From Pontibacillus salicampi (GTDB taxonomy: Bacteria > Bacillota > Bacilli > Bacillales > BH030062), in NCBI RefSeq assembly GCF_042434395.1, contig NZ_JBHLTP010000013.1, positions 434,001 through 498,000 on the forward strand: DNA of 64,000 bases, in the 5' to 3' direction. A program made the position numbers and the translations under genes. This document shows positions 39,841-47,423 of this stretch, piece by piece (position 1 is the first letter of the stretch; each line of letters opens with the position of its first letter). Below the pieces are notes generated by a model. The model made no database searches. It was not told the origin of the DNA and was given only the letters and a program-made list of their open reading frames with translations.

Positions 39841-40062
39841 ATGGTTTGTTATTACGGAGCTGCCGAGCTCTTCGATTGGCAAGAACGCATGATAGGGAAC
39901 GGAATAGATGGTAACGCGAAAATCAACTGCTCTGATTTAATGGAATTTAAAAGAACATTTACGAACCATGTACCTGACAAAAAAGAGCAGGCTTTAAATA
40001 AGAATGCCATTGATACCTATCATGGAAAGGCTTCATTTATCTCTGATAATCAATTTTCCTGA
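39841..40062 (+). pseudogene. Fragment of a FAD-dependent pyridine nucleotide-disulfide oxidoreductase
   Basis: The stretch reads AAELFDWQERMIGNGIDG, MEFKRTFTNHVPDKKEQALN and IDTYHGKASFISDNQFS, which matches the part of dihydrolipoamide dehydrogenase/mercuric reductase-like proteins just after the redox-Cys helix (the FKRTFT...VP and TYHGKASF blocks). The FAD-binding N terminus, CxxxxC motif and the rest of the enzyme are absent, so it is debris, not part of merA. It lies directly behind the mer terminator. Confidence 0.6.
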
Positions 40063-40106
40063 TGTAGACTCCAAATATGAATATTTCAAAATGGAAAACT
40101 TATTAA

Positions 40107-40244
40107 CACCCGTCTCATGAATTTTTTGGTATTCCTTGGTTCAGTGATAATGACCATTTGCTTATGTATGAAAGACATACAAACGTTAATGCACTGTTTG
40201 GTCTTAATCCAGAACCTGAGAGGGGAAGGGTAGAATTACTCTAA
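40107..40244 (+). pseudogene. Unassigned coding fragment
   Basis: An open, protein-like stretch without a start: HEFFGIPWFSDNDHLLMYER followed by HTNVNALFGLNPEPERG, ending at a TAA at 40242. Amino-acid composition is natural, but I cannot name the family. It lies among other decayed pieces (39841-40250) and probably is the C-terminal end of a lost gene. Confidence 0.35.
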
Positions 40245-40317
40245 ATAGTTATGGTGTAGATATTCATATAAGTGTTCTCTACACGATGGTATATAATCAA
40301 GAAATGGAGCATTAAAT

Positions 40318-40752
40318 ATGAACTTTTTGGCGGAAAACTTGCCCAGAAAATTATTTGTTAGTGTATTATACATTTCAATTTCAATCTTTATTTTTCCATT
40401 ATTATATTTAGGGGAAAATGAGTTGAACTATTTAGAAAATGTTGGAGGATACTTTTTTGATTTATTTTTAGTAATATACATAGGCTTTTTATGGGTCTCG
40501 TTCCTATGTGATCGAATTGCTAGAGTATTGACCATAAAAATAAATATCTCTGAGGTATATATAAGTGCTATCTTGCATATCATTGCTGGTTCCTTATTTA
40601 GTCTGGAAGCTTTGATACTATCATTTTCTTTTTTTCTCTTAGATAGATTAATTATGAAATATTTTGAAATCAAAATGGTTACGGCACTTTGTCTTATAGG
40701 GATTATAATAATTATATTTATTATGAATTTCAGTTACTATGTGCCTTACTAA
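40318..40752 (+). CDS. Small membrane protein of unknown function
   Basis: A 144-residue protein with four predicted TM segments (LFVSVLYISISIFIFPLLYLG, FFDLFLVIYIGFLWVSFLCD, VYISAILHIIAGSLFSLEALILSFSFFLLD, MVTALCLIGIIIIIFIMNFSYYV). Phe/Ile-rich and AT-rich; the weak site AATGGAG lies about 10 bp before the ATG. Resembles small Bacillus membrane proteins of the UPF0715 sort in size and layout, but I cannot confirm membership. No operon neighbours. Confidence 0.6.
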   Translation: MNFLAENLPRKLFVSVLYISISIFIFPLLYLGENELNYLENVGGYFFDLFLVIYIGFLWVSFLCDRIARVLTIKINISEVYISAILHIIAGSLFSLEALILSFSFFLLDRLIMKYFEIKMVTALCLIGIIIIIFIMNFSYYVPY

Positions 40753-40778
40753 AGCCATTTATTATAGTTGGATGATTT

Positions 40779-40802
40779 CCCTCTGGTTGCATAGCCAGAG
40801 GG
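40779..40802. other. Hairpin in the gap before the DUF948 gene
   Basis: CCCTCTGG (40779-40786) / CCAGAGGG (40795-40802), perfect arms and an 8-nt loop, about 30 bp after the preceding gene. No T run. The next 170 bp are G-rich then AT-rich with no gene I can support. Confidence 0.5.
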
Positions 40803-40973
40803 GGCTGGGGGTGTTCCATGCAAGGCCACATGCTCTAGGTTTTAGTCCAAAAGGTTGAAGGTCGTTAATCCGTTAGTAATTCTTTAAAAGGATATTATTG
40901 TAACATTACAAAGTAAGTAGACAAGCTTACTTAAGGGAGTCTCTCCCAAAAACATTAAAGCAAGTACACTACT

Positions 40974-41015
40974 AATGCGTACTCTGGCCTCCGGCTGGAG
41001 TGCGCATTGTTTATT
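40974..41015 (+). terminator. Strong hairpin, probable terminator
   Basis: AATGCGTACTC (40974-40984) pairs with GAGTGCGCATT (40998-41008) with one G-U pair, and an inner GGCCTCCGGC loop, followed by a T-rich stretch (GTTTATTTAT). Confidence 0.7.
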
Positions 41016-41087
41016 TATGAAAACATTGCTATTCGTTTAAGATAGTAATCCAAACATCCTATCATGGGAGGTAAGAGGATTTATCTA

Positions 41088-41213
41088 ATGGAGGTCTTTC
41101 CAGAAATGATTGTTTATCCATTTTATGGTCTTGTTGAACTAGTAACGAAGGAATGTCCGAATCCTCCTCCTCATAGACTTAAAAAGGGGAAGGGAGGTGG
41201 TCTCAGTGATTGA
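41088..41213 (+). CDS. Small protein overlapping the DUF948 gene (41 aa)
   Basis: An ATG at 41088 with AAGAGGA 8-9 nt upstream opens a 41-codon frame (MEVFPEMIVYPFYGLVELVT then KECPNPPPHRLKKGKGG). It ends at 41213, overlapping the downstream GTG start (41206) in another frame. It is amphipathic at the N terminus and basic at the C terminus. It may be a real small protein or a leader whose translation couples to the DUF948 gene. No family recognised. Confidence 0.45.
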   Translation: MEVFPEMIVYPFYGLVELVTKECPNPPPHRLKKGKGGGLSD

Positions 41214-41577
41214 ATGGAGTGTTACTCTTATAGCTATTGCGTTTATTGTTCTCGTCATCTTTTTGATTTTGACATTACGAAAACTCATGGCCACATTAGC
41301 TGAAACAAAAGAGACGCTATCTGATGCACGGAAATCTATTAACAGCATTACGGATGAAGCAGAAGAACTGATCCAGGAAGCCAATCAAATTTCAGTTGAT
41401 GTAAAAGGGAAAATGGAAGCCGTTGATCCCTTAATTGAGTCTGTTCATGACATGGGGGATATGATACACGATGTAACAAGTTCCATAAAAAGAACTGCTT
41501 TGGATAAGGACAATAGAAAAACTATTCAAACGCAGGGTACACAGGAGAACAAGCCGGTACGAATTAAGCTGAAGTAG
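41206..41577 (+). CDS. DUF948 family membrane-anchored protein
   Basis: A 123-residue protein with one N-terminal TM helix (VTLIAIAFIVLVIFLILTLRKL) and a cytoplasmic or extracytoplasmic helical tail with ETKETLSDARKSINSITDEAEELIQEANQISVDVKGKMEAVDPLIESVHDMGD, the DUF948 pattern (YtxG-like general stress proteins belong here). GGAGG at 41193-41197 picks the GTG at 41206; the frame opens at 41197. The C-terminal end is a basic tail. Role unknown; monocistronic apart from the overlapping small frame, with a terminator downstream. Confidence 0.85.
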   Translation: MIEWSVTLIAIAFIVLVIFLILTLRKLMATLAETKETLSDARKSINSITDEAEELIQEANQISVDVKGKMEAVDPLIESVHDMGDMIHDVTSSIKRTALDKDNRKTIQTQGTQENKPVRIKLK

Positions 41578-41619
41578 AAAGAAACGGCACGACATTTGAA
41601 GGTCATAGATATAGATAGA

Positions 41620-41668
41620 AAAAGGAAGAAGACACCTATACAATGAGGTGAACTTCCTCCTTTTTTGT
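41620..41668 (+). terminator. Terminator of the DUF948 gene
   Basis: A long imperfect stem (AAAGGAAGAAG...CTTCCTCCTTT with inner CACCT/AGGTG) ends in TTTTTT. The following 41669-41879 hold no gene I can support. Confidence 0.8.
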
Positions 41669-41879
41669 ATCTGTGTACTTATTTAGAGGGTGGTTTGATT
41701 ACAAATTACGAGCCTAATTGATATTAGTGCAGCACAACAAAATGATCCGTTTATGTTTCCAATAGCTACTATCAACTTACCTATTTTAGGGGGATTTCAT
41801 GATGCACTCTTCCTGAGTAGGTATGAACAGGTACTCCATAATCATCCAACAACACTCCTGCGACGAAAAGGAGAACGAT

Positions 41880-42350
41880 TTAATGGTGACCCTCGTGTGA
41901 TTGCATCGGCTTTGGTGCTTGTTGTTGTAGATATTCTCTATCACTCTTTGATAACTCTCCTACGATTATTTGTTGTTCTGGCATAATCATCTTGTCCTCA
42001 ACACTGGCTTTTATCTGCACTACATATAGTCCATCCTTATCAAATGGTGCCTTAACACTATATTGGCCAAGGCTGCCTAGTTGCGCTTTTTTTACGCCGC
42101 TATGATAGGTGCCATCCTGCTTCCAAATTTCAATCTCGACCGTATCAACTTCTTTTATTATCGAACCATTTTGAGTAAGTGTGACCTTGATTTCCTCCTC
42201 TGTGTTATCAGAAAAAGTAGCAGGCAAGGTTATGTCAGGTATGAGGGGGTCTTGTTGTTCGTATAAATCGACAGCATTTTCATTCAAGGAGCATGCGCTA
42301 AGCAATAAGCACAAGAACAGAAAAGAAATTACCGGTATCTTATTCGACAT
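41880..42350 (-). CDS. YtkA/FixH-like lipoprotein
   Basis: A 156-residue lipoprotein (LLLSAC, C20) with an Ig-like YtkA/FixH domain: ITLPATFSDNTEEEIKVTLTQNGSIIKEVDTVEIEIWKQDG, GSLGQYSVKAPFDKDGLYVVQIKASVEDKMIMPEQQIIVG. A His-rich tail (MQSHEGHH) could bind copper. Such domains occur in proteins linked to copper delivery or cytochrome oxidase assembly. The ATG at 42350 has AGGAGG 9 nt upstream; a longer frame to 42401 has none. Transcribed after the PepSY protein, 26 bp apart. Confidence 0.85.
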   Translation of the reverse strand: MSNKIPVISFLFLCLLLSACSLNENAVDLYEQQDPLIPDITLPATFSDNTEEEIKVTLTQNGSIIKEVDTVEIEIWKQDGTYHSGVKKAQLGSLGQYSVKAPFDKDGLYVVQIKASVEDKMIMPEQQIIVGELSKSDREYLQQQAPKPMQSHEGHH

Positions 42351-42376
42351 CTTACATATCCTCCTCTCGATTGACA

Positions 42377-43756
42377 TTAGGCATTCAGGAACTTCTTCCA
42401 TGAAGGTATTCGTTGTATGACTAACAGGTCTAATAATAATACGACCACGAGGGATAACCCCACTAATGGAAATAGAATTCCTAAGGCTGCCATTACGATG
42501 AGAAACGTTCTTCCTTCCTTGATGCTGCCGGCTTTTGGTGCTCCCATACTTCTTTGGTTTGGCTTCCGTTTACGCCATAAGTAAAAACCACTTACTATAA
42601 CAAGAATGATTCCTAAACAAATAAATAAGCTTATAACCTTGTTTAGGAGTCCGAATTGATTACCTGTATGTAAGGTGATGCCTAAGGCAACGCTTTTTCC
42701 TACTATTCCGTAGTCATCAAAGCGGTAATCTGCCAGTATGGCACCTGAGTATTGGTCAATGTGCATAGTAACTTCCTGCTGGGCTTTTGGTGGAAAAGCG
42801 GACAGTGTAAATACGCCTTCCTTTTCATTCGGTATATAAATGGTATAGCTTGGATGAACCTCTTCTCGCTGTGCAATGGATACTACATCATCAACGGATA
42901 GGGGACGATACCCTTGTAAGTCAGAGGAAGGAACGTCTAATTGTTCAGCAGCCCATGGCACTTCTGCTATATCCTTTGCTTTCACATCCGAGGAAGGGGG
43001 GCTTCCTGTCCATATGGAAGGTGGATATCCTGTACCTGCATTCGTTGCAGCAATTTGAAAATTATTTCCCCATAGTCCAGACCACGGCAGTCCTGTCATG
43101 ATTAAAAACAGCATCCCTCCAGCTAGCCAAAATGCAGTCACAGCGTGCAAATCTCTCCGAAACGTTTGAGGACCGTTTTTCCTTCTTGGGTAAAGGACAC
43201 CAGCTAGACGCAGCTTCTTTCTTGGGAGCCACATATACAAGCCAGTTACAATCAGTACGATTCCCCAGCTAGCAGCTAATTCTACGATTCGATCTCCTAT
43301 TGTCCCAGCCATCAATTCGCCATGTATTTCTTCTATCTTGTTCATTATTTTGTCCCCGCTGTTAAGGGTTCCAATCACTTCGCCAGTGTATGGATTGACG
43401 AAGGCTGTTGCAGCTTCGTTATTAGATGTAATACCTACTTCACTAGAACGAGTAGGGGTTTCTCCCGGATTGAACGAGGTAATGGTCGCATCTGGATAGG
43501 CAGCCTTAACTTCTTCTATTTGATTAGATGGCGTTAGGGTATCTCCTTCCGCTTTTATTTCATAATAATCCTGATAGAGTACCTGTTCTATTTCTGGCTT
43601 GAATAAGTAGATAGAACCGGTTATTGCAAGAATAAGCAGAAAGGGTGCTATCATAATACCAGCATAGAAATGCCACCTCCAGACTGTTCGGTAAAGGGAA
43701 GCTTTACTATGTTTATTAGTTGATTGTTGTTTCCTTTTTCGGATGTCCTTTTCCAC
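42377..43756 (-). CDS. PepSY-associated TM domain protein (PiuB-like)
   Basis: A 459-residue membrane protein: TM1 after the start (WHFYAGIMIAPFLLILAITGSIYLF), a periplasm-side PepSY domain, then LHAVTAFWLAGGMLFLIMTGLPWSGLWG, a second PepSY-like region (VHPSYTIYIPNEKEG, EVTMHIDQYSGAILADYRFDDY), and three C-terminal TM segments. WRWHFYAG, GELMAGTIGDRIVELAASWGIVLIVTGLYMW and LHTGNQFG are family hallmarks, with His residues placed for haem or metal contact. The GTG at 43756 follows AGGAGG by 7 nt. Family members are often regulated by iron or copper. Forms an operon with the YtkA-like lipoprotein. Confidence 0.9.
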   Translation of the reverse strand: MEKDIRKRKQQSTNKHSKASLYRTVWRWHFYAGIMIAPFLLILAITGSIYLFKPEIEQVLYQDYYEIKAEGDTLTPSNQIEEVKAAYPDATITSFNPGETPTRSSEVGITSNNEAATAFVNPYTGEVIGTLNSGDKIMNKIEEIHGELMAGTIGDRIVELAASWGIVLIVTGLYMWLPRKKLRLAGVLYPRRKNGPQTFRRDLHAVTAFWLAGGMLFLIMTGLPWSGLWGNNFQIAATNAGTGYPPSIWTGSPPSSDVKAKDIAEVPWAAEQLDVPSSDLQGYRPLSVDDVVSIAQREEVHPSYTIYIPNEKEGVFTLSAFPPKAQQEVTMHIDQYSGAILADYRFDDYGIVGKSVALGITLHTGNQFGLLNKVISLFICLGIILVIVSGFYLWRKRKPNQRSMGAPKAGSIKEGRTFLIVMAALGILFPLVGLSLVVVLLLDLLVIQRIPSWKKFLNA

Positions 43757-44033
43757 GTCATCTCCTCCTAAAGGCCAATAGTATAACGAAATCATGAAAT
43801 CTGTTAGAAAAACTAGAGAACATTTTGTGAACGAACATAAGCATATGCATCTCAAGGAGAGAACGAACAATATGGACACTTGGATCACAAATGATGAGAA
43901 AATTTTTTCTATAGCTGTTATGACTTTAGATTTATGTAAGTAGGGGAGATAGGGAGAAGCTTTCTTTTCGAGAGGCCATTTTTATAGAAAGACCTCTACC
44001 AATTGGTTGTTTTCTAGAAATAAGCGCAAAGGT

Positions 44034-44062
44034 TTGACATTGCCATATAATCATTCTACACT
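44034..44062 (+). promoter_or_regulatory. Sigma-A promoter of the HIBYL-CoA hydrolase-like gene
   Basis: TTGACA (44034-44039), a 17-bp spacer and TACACT (44057-44062). About 190 bp before the gene; the leader between contains a cre-like box. Confidence 0.65.
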
Positions 44063-44155
44063 GCGAGTATTAGCTACCCTGCTATTTGAAAGCTGAAGAG
44101 GGGAGCGGGTGTAAACCTATTTATTGATAGATAAGCAGATAACTAGGTACATATT

Positions 44156-44169
44156 TGTAAGCGCTTTAT
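44156..44169. promoter_or_regulatory. cre-like box (CcpA site candidate)
   Basis: TGTAAGCGCTTTAT matches 12 of 14 positions of TGWAANCGNTNWCA, missing only the final CA. Lying downstream of the promoter it would act as a roadblock. Carbon control is plausible for an acyl-CoA catabolic gene. Confidence 0.55.
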
Positions 44170-44253
44170 ATATCCATGTAGGTAGCTGCCCTTGCTCTCA
44201 AACAGAAGGAAGGCAGGAAAATACTTAATCCATTAACTAAAGGAGGAAGCGGA

Positions 44254-45309
44254 ATGGCAATGAACGAGGTGTTATGCGAAGTTCAATCTACTGGACTTGC
44301 TACGATTACCCTAAACCGGCCAAAGGCGATTAACTCGCTTACTTATGGGATGCTGAAGGAAATCCATCAGAAGCTGAAGGAATGGGAAACAGATGAGAAT
44401 GTCCAGCTTGTGCTGCTTCAAGGTGCTGGGGAAAAGGGATTTTGTGCAGGGGGAGATATTAAATCTCTATATGAAGCGAGGTCTAGTCACCAGGCCTACC
44501 AGCATGCGGTTGCTTTTTTTGAAGAGGAATACGAGGTAGATCACTATATATACTCTTATCCAAAGCCTATTGTAGCGTGTTTAGATGGAGTAGTCATGGG
44601 GGGCGGGGTTGGTCTGAGCTATGGTGCTCGCTACCGGATAGTTACAGACCGAACGAAATGGGCGATGCCTGAGATGAATATCGGCTTTTTCCCTGATGTG
44701 GGGGCAGCTCACTTTCTTAATAAAGCTCCTGGATATATTGGACGTTATTTAGCGTTGACGGCAGAGGTTATTCCTGGAGCGGATACAATGTATATACACG
44801 CCGCAGATACATTTATTCCAAGTGATAAGGTAACAAATTTTATCGGTGAGCTAGAGCGTACTAATTGGGGTGAGGTGCATGTGGATAATGAGCTTCTTCA
44901 TCTAATTCAACAGTACAGTCAAGAGCCATCCCCACGAGCGACGCTTCCTACTTATCAGAAGGAGATTGACGAATGCTTTTCCCATCAGAGAGTAGAGGAC
45001 ATTATGGATGCTTTAGAAAAACAGGGCACAGAGTTCGCTAGAAAAACGAGGGAACAGCTACTATCTAAATCTCCTGCTTCCTTAAAGGTGACGTTGAAGC
45101 AGCTTATGGAAGGAGAGGGAGCATCGAGAGAGGAATGCTTCCGAACAGATTTGATACTCGCAAAGCAATTTATGCACCATGAAGACTTCTATGAAGGAGT
45201 TCGTTCTGTTTTAGTGGATAAAGACCGTACTCCTAACTACATCTATCAATCTCTTGCCGATGTTTCAGATGAGCTGGTTGCTTCCTTCTTTAAACCACCA
45301 CATTCTTAA
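44254..45309 (+). CDS. Enoyl-CoA hydratase/isomerase family, 3-hydroxyisobutyryl-CoA hydrolase-like
   Basis: A 351-residue crotonase-fold enzyme. The oxyanion-hole strands LLQGAGEKGFCAGGDIKSLYEA and DGVVMGGGVGLSYGARYRI, the MPEMNIGFFPDVGAAHFLNKAPG catalytic segment and a C-terminal domain with SPASLKVTLKQLMEG, CFRTDLILAKQFMHHEDFYEGVRSVLVDKDRTPNY all match 3-hydroxyisobutyryl-CoA hydrolases of valine breakdown rather than simple hydratases (~260 residues). AAAGGAGG at 44239-44246 precedes the ATG. No other valine-degradation genes are visible. Carbon catabolite control is suggested by the upstream cre-like box. Confidence 0.9.
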   Translation: MAMNEVLCEVQSTGLATITLNRPKAINSLTYGMLKEIHQKLKEWETDENVQLVLLQGAGEKGFCAGGDIKSLYEARSSHQAYQHAVAFFEEEYEVDHYIYSYPKPIVACLDGVVMGGGVGLSYGARYRIVTDRTKWAMPEMNIGFFPDVGAAHFLNKAPGYIGRYLALTAEVIPGADTMYIHAADTFIPSDKVTNFIGELERTNWGEVHVDNELLHLIQQYSQEPSPRATLPTYQKEIDECFSHQRVEDIMDALEKQGTEFARKTREQLLSKSPASLKVTLKQLMEGEGASREECFRTDLILAKQFMHHEDFYEGVRSVLVDKDRTPNYIYQSLADVSDELVASFFKPPHS

Positions 45310-45406
45310 ATGACCACAACGGTTTAGCTGCTCTTTGTAAGGGTATAAACGAAGTAATTATACTTAATGTTATGGGCTTTTACTATTCAAGTTAGGAGAT
45401 GGAACA

Positions 45407-46984
45407 ATGACTCAATCCTATGATGCCATTATTATCGGCGCTGGACACAATGGGCTGGTTACTGCTATACGGTTAGCCGACAAGGGATGGAAGGTGCTAG
45501 TGTTAGAAAAGTCATCCCTCCCTGGTGGTGCTTCGAAATCATACGAAATAACAGAGCCTGGCTTTATGCATGATATTTATGCCATGAATATCGGGTTATT
45601 TTTAGGATCATCGTTTTACGAGAAATATCGTGGAGAACTGAATCGCTATGATGTAGAGCCCGTTATTAGTAACAAACCATACGCTAGTGTATTCCCTGAT
45701 GATACAGGAATAGGTGCCTATCAGAATAGAAAGGAAATGTATAAGAGTATTGCGTACCACTCCTCCAGGGATACCTATGCTTGGAAGGAATTAAATGATT
45801 ATTTTGATAAAACCTCTCCTTATTTTATGCCTCTAATGCAAATGGAATTGCCTTCTGTTCAGGCGGGTAGACACGCATGGAAGGTATTTCGTCAGCTGAA
45901 GATGAATGGTGTACTGGAATTAGGAAGTCATATCTTACAATCTCCTCGTGAGTTTGTAGACCATTGGTTTGAGAATGATAAAGTAAAGGCAATGATTGTC
46001 CCATGGGGGTTTCACTTAGACTTTGCTCCTGACGTATCTAATGGGGCCGTATTTCCATTTATTGAATCTATATTAAATCAACGAAATGGCATGGCATTTT
46101 CAAGGGGAGGGGTCCAGCGCTTGATAAATGCTATGGTAGGCATGGTACGAGCTCGAGAAGGAGAGGTGCGTACAGAGGCGCCTGTTAGTAAAGTTCTGGA
46201 GAAGAACGGGAAAGCGTATGGAGTAGTTCTAGAGAACGGGGAAGAAATACATGCGGACAAGGCAGTCATCGGGAATGTGACACCGTCCCAAATGATCAAC
46301 CGCTTCCTAGATAAAGAAACTCTTCCAGCCAAATATGTTCAAAAAGCAGAAAAGTATCAGTATGGTCCAGGTACGATGATGATTCATCTGTCACTAGATG
46401 CTCCCTTGCAATGGAAAGCTGGAGAAGAGTATGCCGAATTTGCTTATATTCATATTGGTCCATATGTGGATGATTTTGCTCGCACATACACGCAAGCAAT
46501 GAGTGGTACCCTTCCAGATAGTCCAATGCTTGTCGTGGGTCAGCCTGACACCATTGATCCGGAACGCTCCCCGGCTGGGAAGTCTACGGCATGGATTCAG
46601 GTTAGAGCACTGCCCTCTCATGTGAAAAAGGATGCGCTCGGAAACATTGAACCTAGCAGCTGGAATGTAATCAAAGAGCAGTATGCTGATAGAGTTATGG
46701 ATAAGCTTTCCGAATATGCACCAAACGCTAAAGAGGTTATACGGAATCGAGTTGTGTTATCTCCTCAGGATTTAGAAAAGGATAATCCTAATTTAGTCGG
46801 TGGCGACAGCGTGAGTGGAAGCCATCACATGTTTCAAAACTATATGTTCCGTCCAATGCCAGGCTATTCGAGGTACGAAACTCCAATCGATCAGCTATAT
46901 ATGGTAGGTGCAGCCACATGGCCAGGTGGTGGATTGAACGGAACGTCTGGTTGGCTCCTAGCTGATAAATTAACGAGTAAATAG
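45407..46984 (+). CDS. FAD-dependent oxidoreductase, phytoene desaturase/PYROXD2-like
   Basis: A 525-residue amine-oxidase-fold flavoprotein. FAD-binding YDAIIIGAGHNGLVTAIRLADKGWKVLVLEKSSLPGG at the N terminus, GGVQRLINAMVG in the second nucleotide region, and the C-terminal FAD block YMVGAATWPGGGLNGTSGWLLAD. The overall layout is that of phytoene-desaturase-like proteins of the PYROXD2 type, whose substrates are mostly unknown. No carotenoid genes adjoin, so pigment synthesis is unlikely. AGGAG lies 10 bp before the ATG. Terminator downstream. Confidence 0.88.
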   Translation: MTQSYDAIIIGAGHNGLVTAIRLADKGWKVLVLEKSSLPGGASKSYEITEPGFMHDIYAMNIGLFLGSSFYEKYRGELNRYDVEPVISNKPYASVFPDDTGIGAYQNRKEMYKSIAYHSSRDTYAWKELNDYFDKTSPYFMPLMQMELPSVQAGRHAWKVFRQLKMNGVLELGSHILQSPREFVDHWFENDKVKAMIVPWGFHLDFAPDVSNGAVFPFIESILNQRNGMAFSRGGVQRLINAMVGMVRAREGEVRTEAPVSKVLEKNGKAYGVVLENGEEIHADKAVIGNVTPSQMINRFLDKETLPAKYVQKAEKYQYGPGTMMIHLSLDAPLQWKAGEEYAEFAYIHIGPYVDDFARTYTQAMSGTLPDSPMLVVGQPDTIDPERSPAGKSTAWIQVRALPSHVKKDALGNIEPSSWNVIKEQYADRVMDKLSEYAPNAKEVIRNRVVLSPQDLEKDNPNLVGGDSVSGSHHMFQNYMFRPMPGYSRYETPIDQLYMVGAATWPGGGLNGTSGWLLADKLTSK

Positions 46985-47015
46985 AAGAAGGAGCATAAAG
47001 GAACAAGGATAGCAG

Positions 47016-47043
47016 CACACTACATATTGTAGTGTGTTTTTTT
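47016..47043 (+). terminator. Terminator of the FAD oxidoreductase gene
   Basis: ACACTACA (47017-47024) / TGTAGTGT (47028-47035) with a 3-nt loop and TTTTTTTTT. Confidence 0.92.
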
Positions 47044-47080
47044 ATAGCTAACAAAGGATGAAAAGCCTTTTGGTATGGGG

Positions 47081-47180
47081 CGCTCATAAAAAAGTAATAT
47101 ACGCCCATAAATCTGAAAATTCGCCCGTATTTTGTAAAATCTGCTCATAAAATAAAACATTCGCTCATACATGCTGCTGC
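47081..47180 (+). repeat. Array of five ~20-bp degenerate repeats
   Basis: Cores CGCTCATA (47081), CGCCCATA (47102), CGCCCGTA (47122), TGCTCATA (47142) and CGCTCATA (47162) lie 21, 20, 20 and 20 bp apart, joined by AT-rich linkers; an isolated TGCTCATA follows at 47215. The core resembles the GCGCATA of the larger array at 17389, and the period is the same although the linkers differ. Between the FAD oxidoreductase terminator and ctpB; no coding potential. Confidence 0.8.
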
Positions 47181-47343
47181 CAAACGGTTGAGGACCATTA
47201 GAAAAGAATGAATGTGCTCATATTGGGACTTTTTTGTAGGCTCCATTTAGTGTAAAATGGCTTTATAGAAATGGCACAACATCCTTACGTAAATAGATAC
47301 AATATTAAACATGTCCAACCCTTCTATAACATAGAGTATGAGT

Positions 47344-47379
47344 AGAGGCATCGCACAACATTATCGGTGTGATGCCTCT
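47344..47379. other. Strong hairpin just upstream of ctpB
   Basis: AGAGGCATCGCACA (47344-47357) pairs with TGTGATGCCTCT (47368-47379) with one bulged G, followed by a short T run. It lies 45 bp before the ctpB ATG, so it is either a terminator of an upstream transcript or an attenuator-like element in the ctpB leader. Confidence 0.6.
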
Positions 47380-47423
47380 TTGTGCAAACCATTCCTTATT
47401 ACAAGTTTATCGAGGTGAAGTAT

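Noticed and set aside
41753..41986. 77-codon rightward frame after the DUF948 terminator
   Set aside because: Its last third is antisense to the YtkA-like lipoprotein and there is no ribosome site. The upstream part (DPFMFPIATINLPILGG) looks somewhat protein-like but I could not link it to any family.
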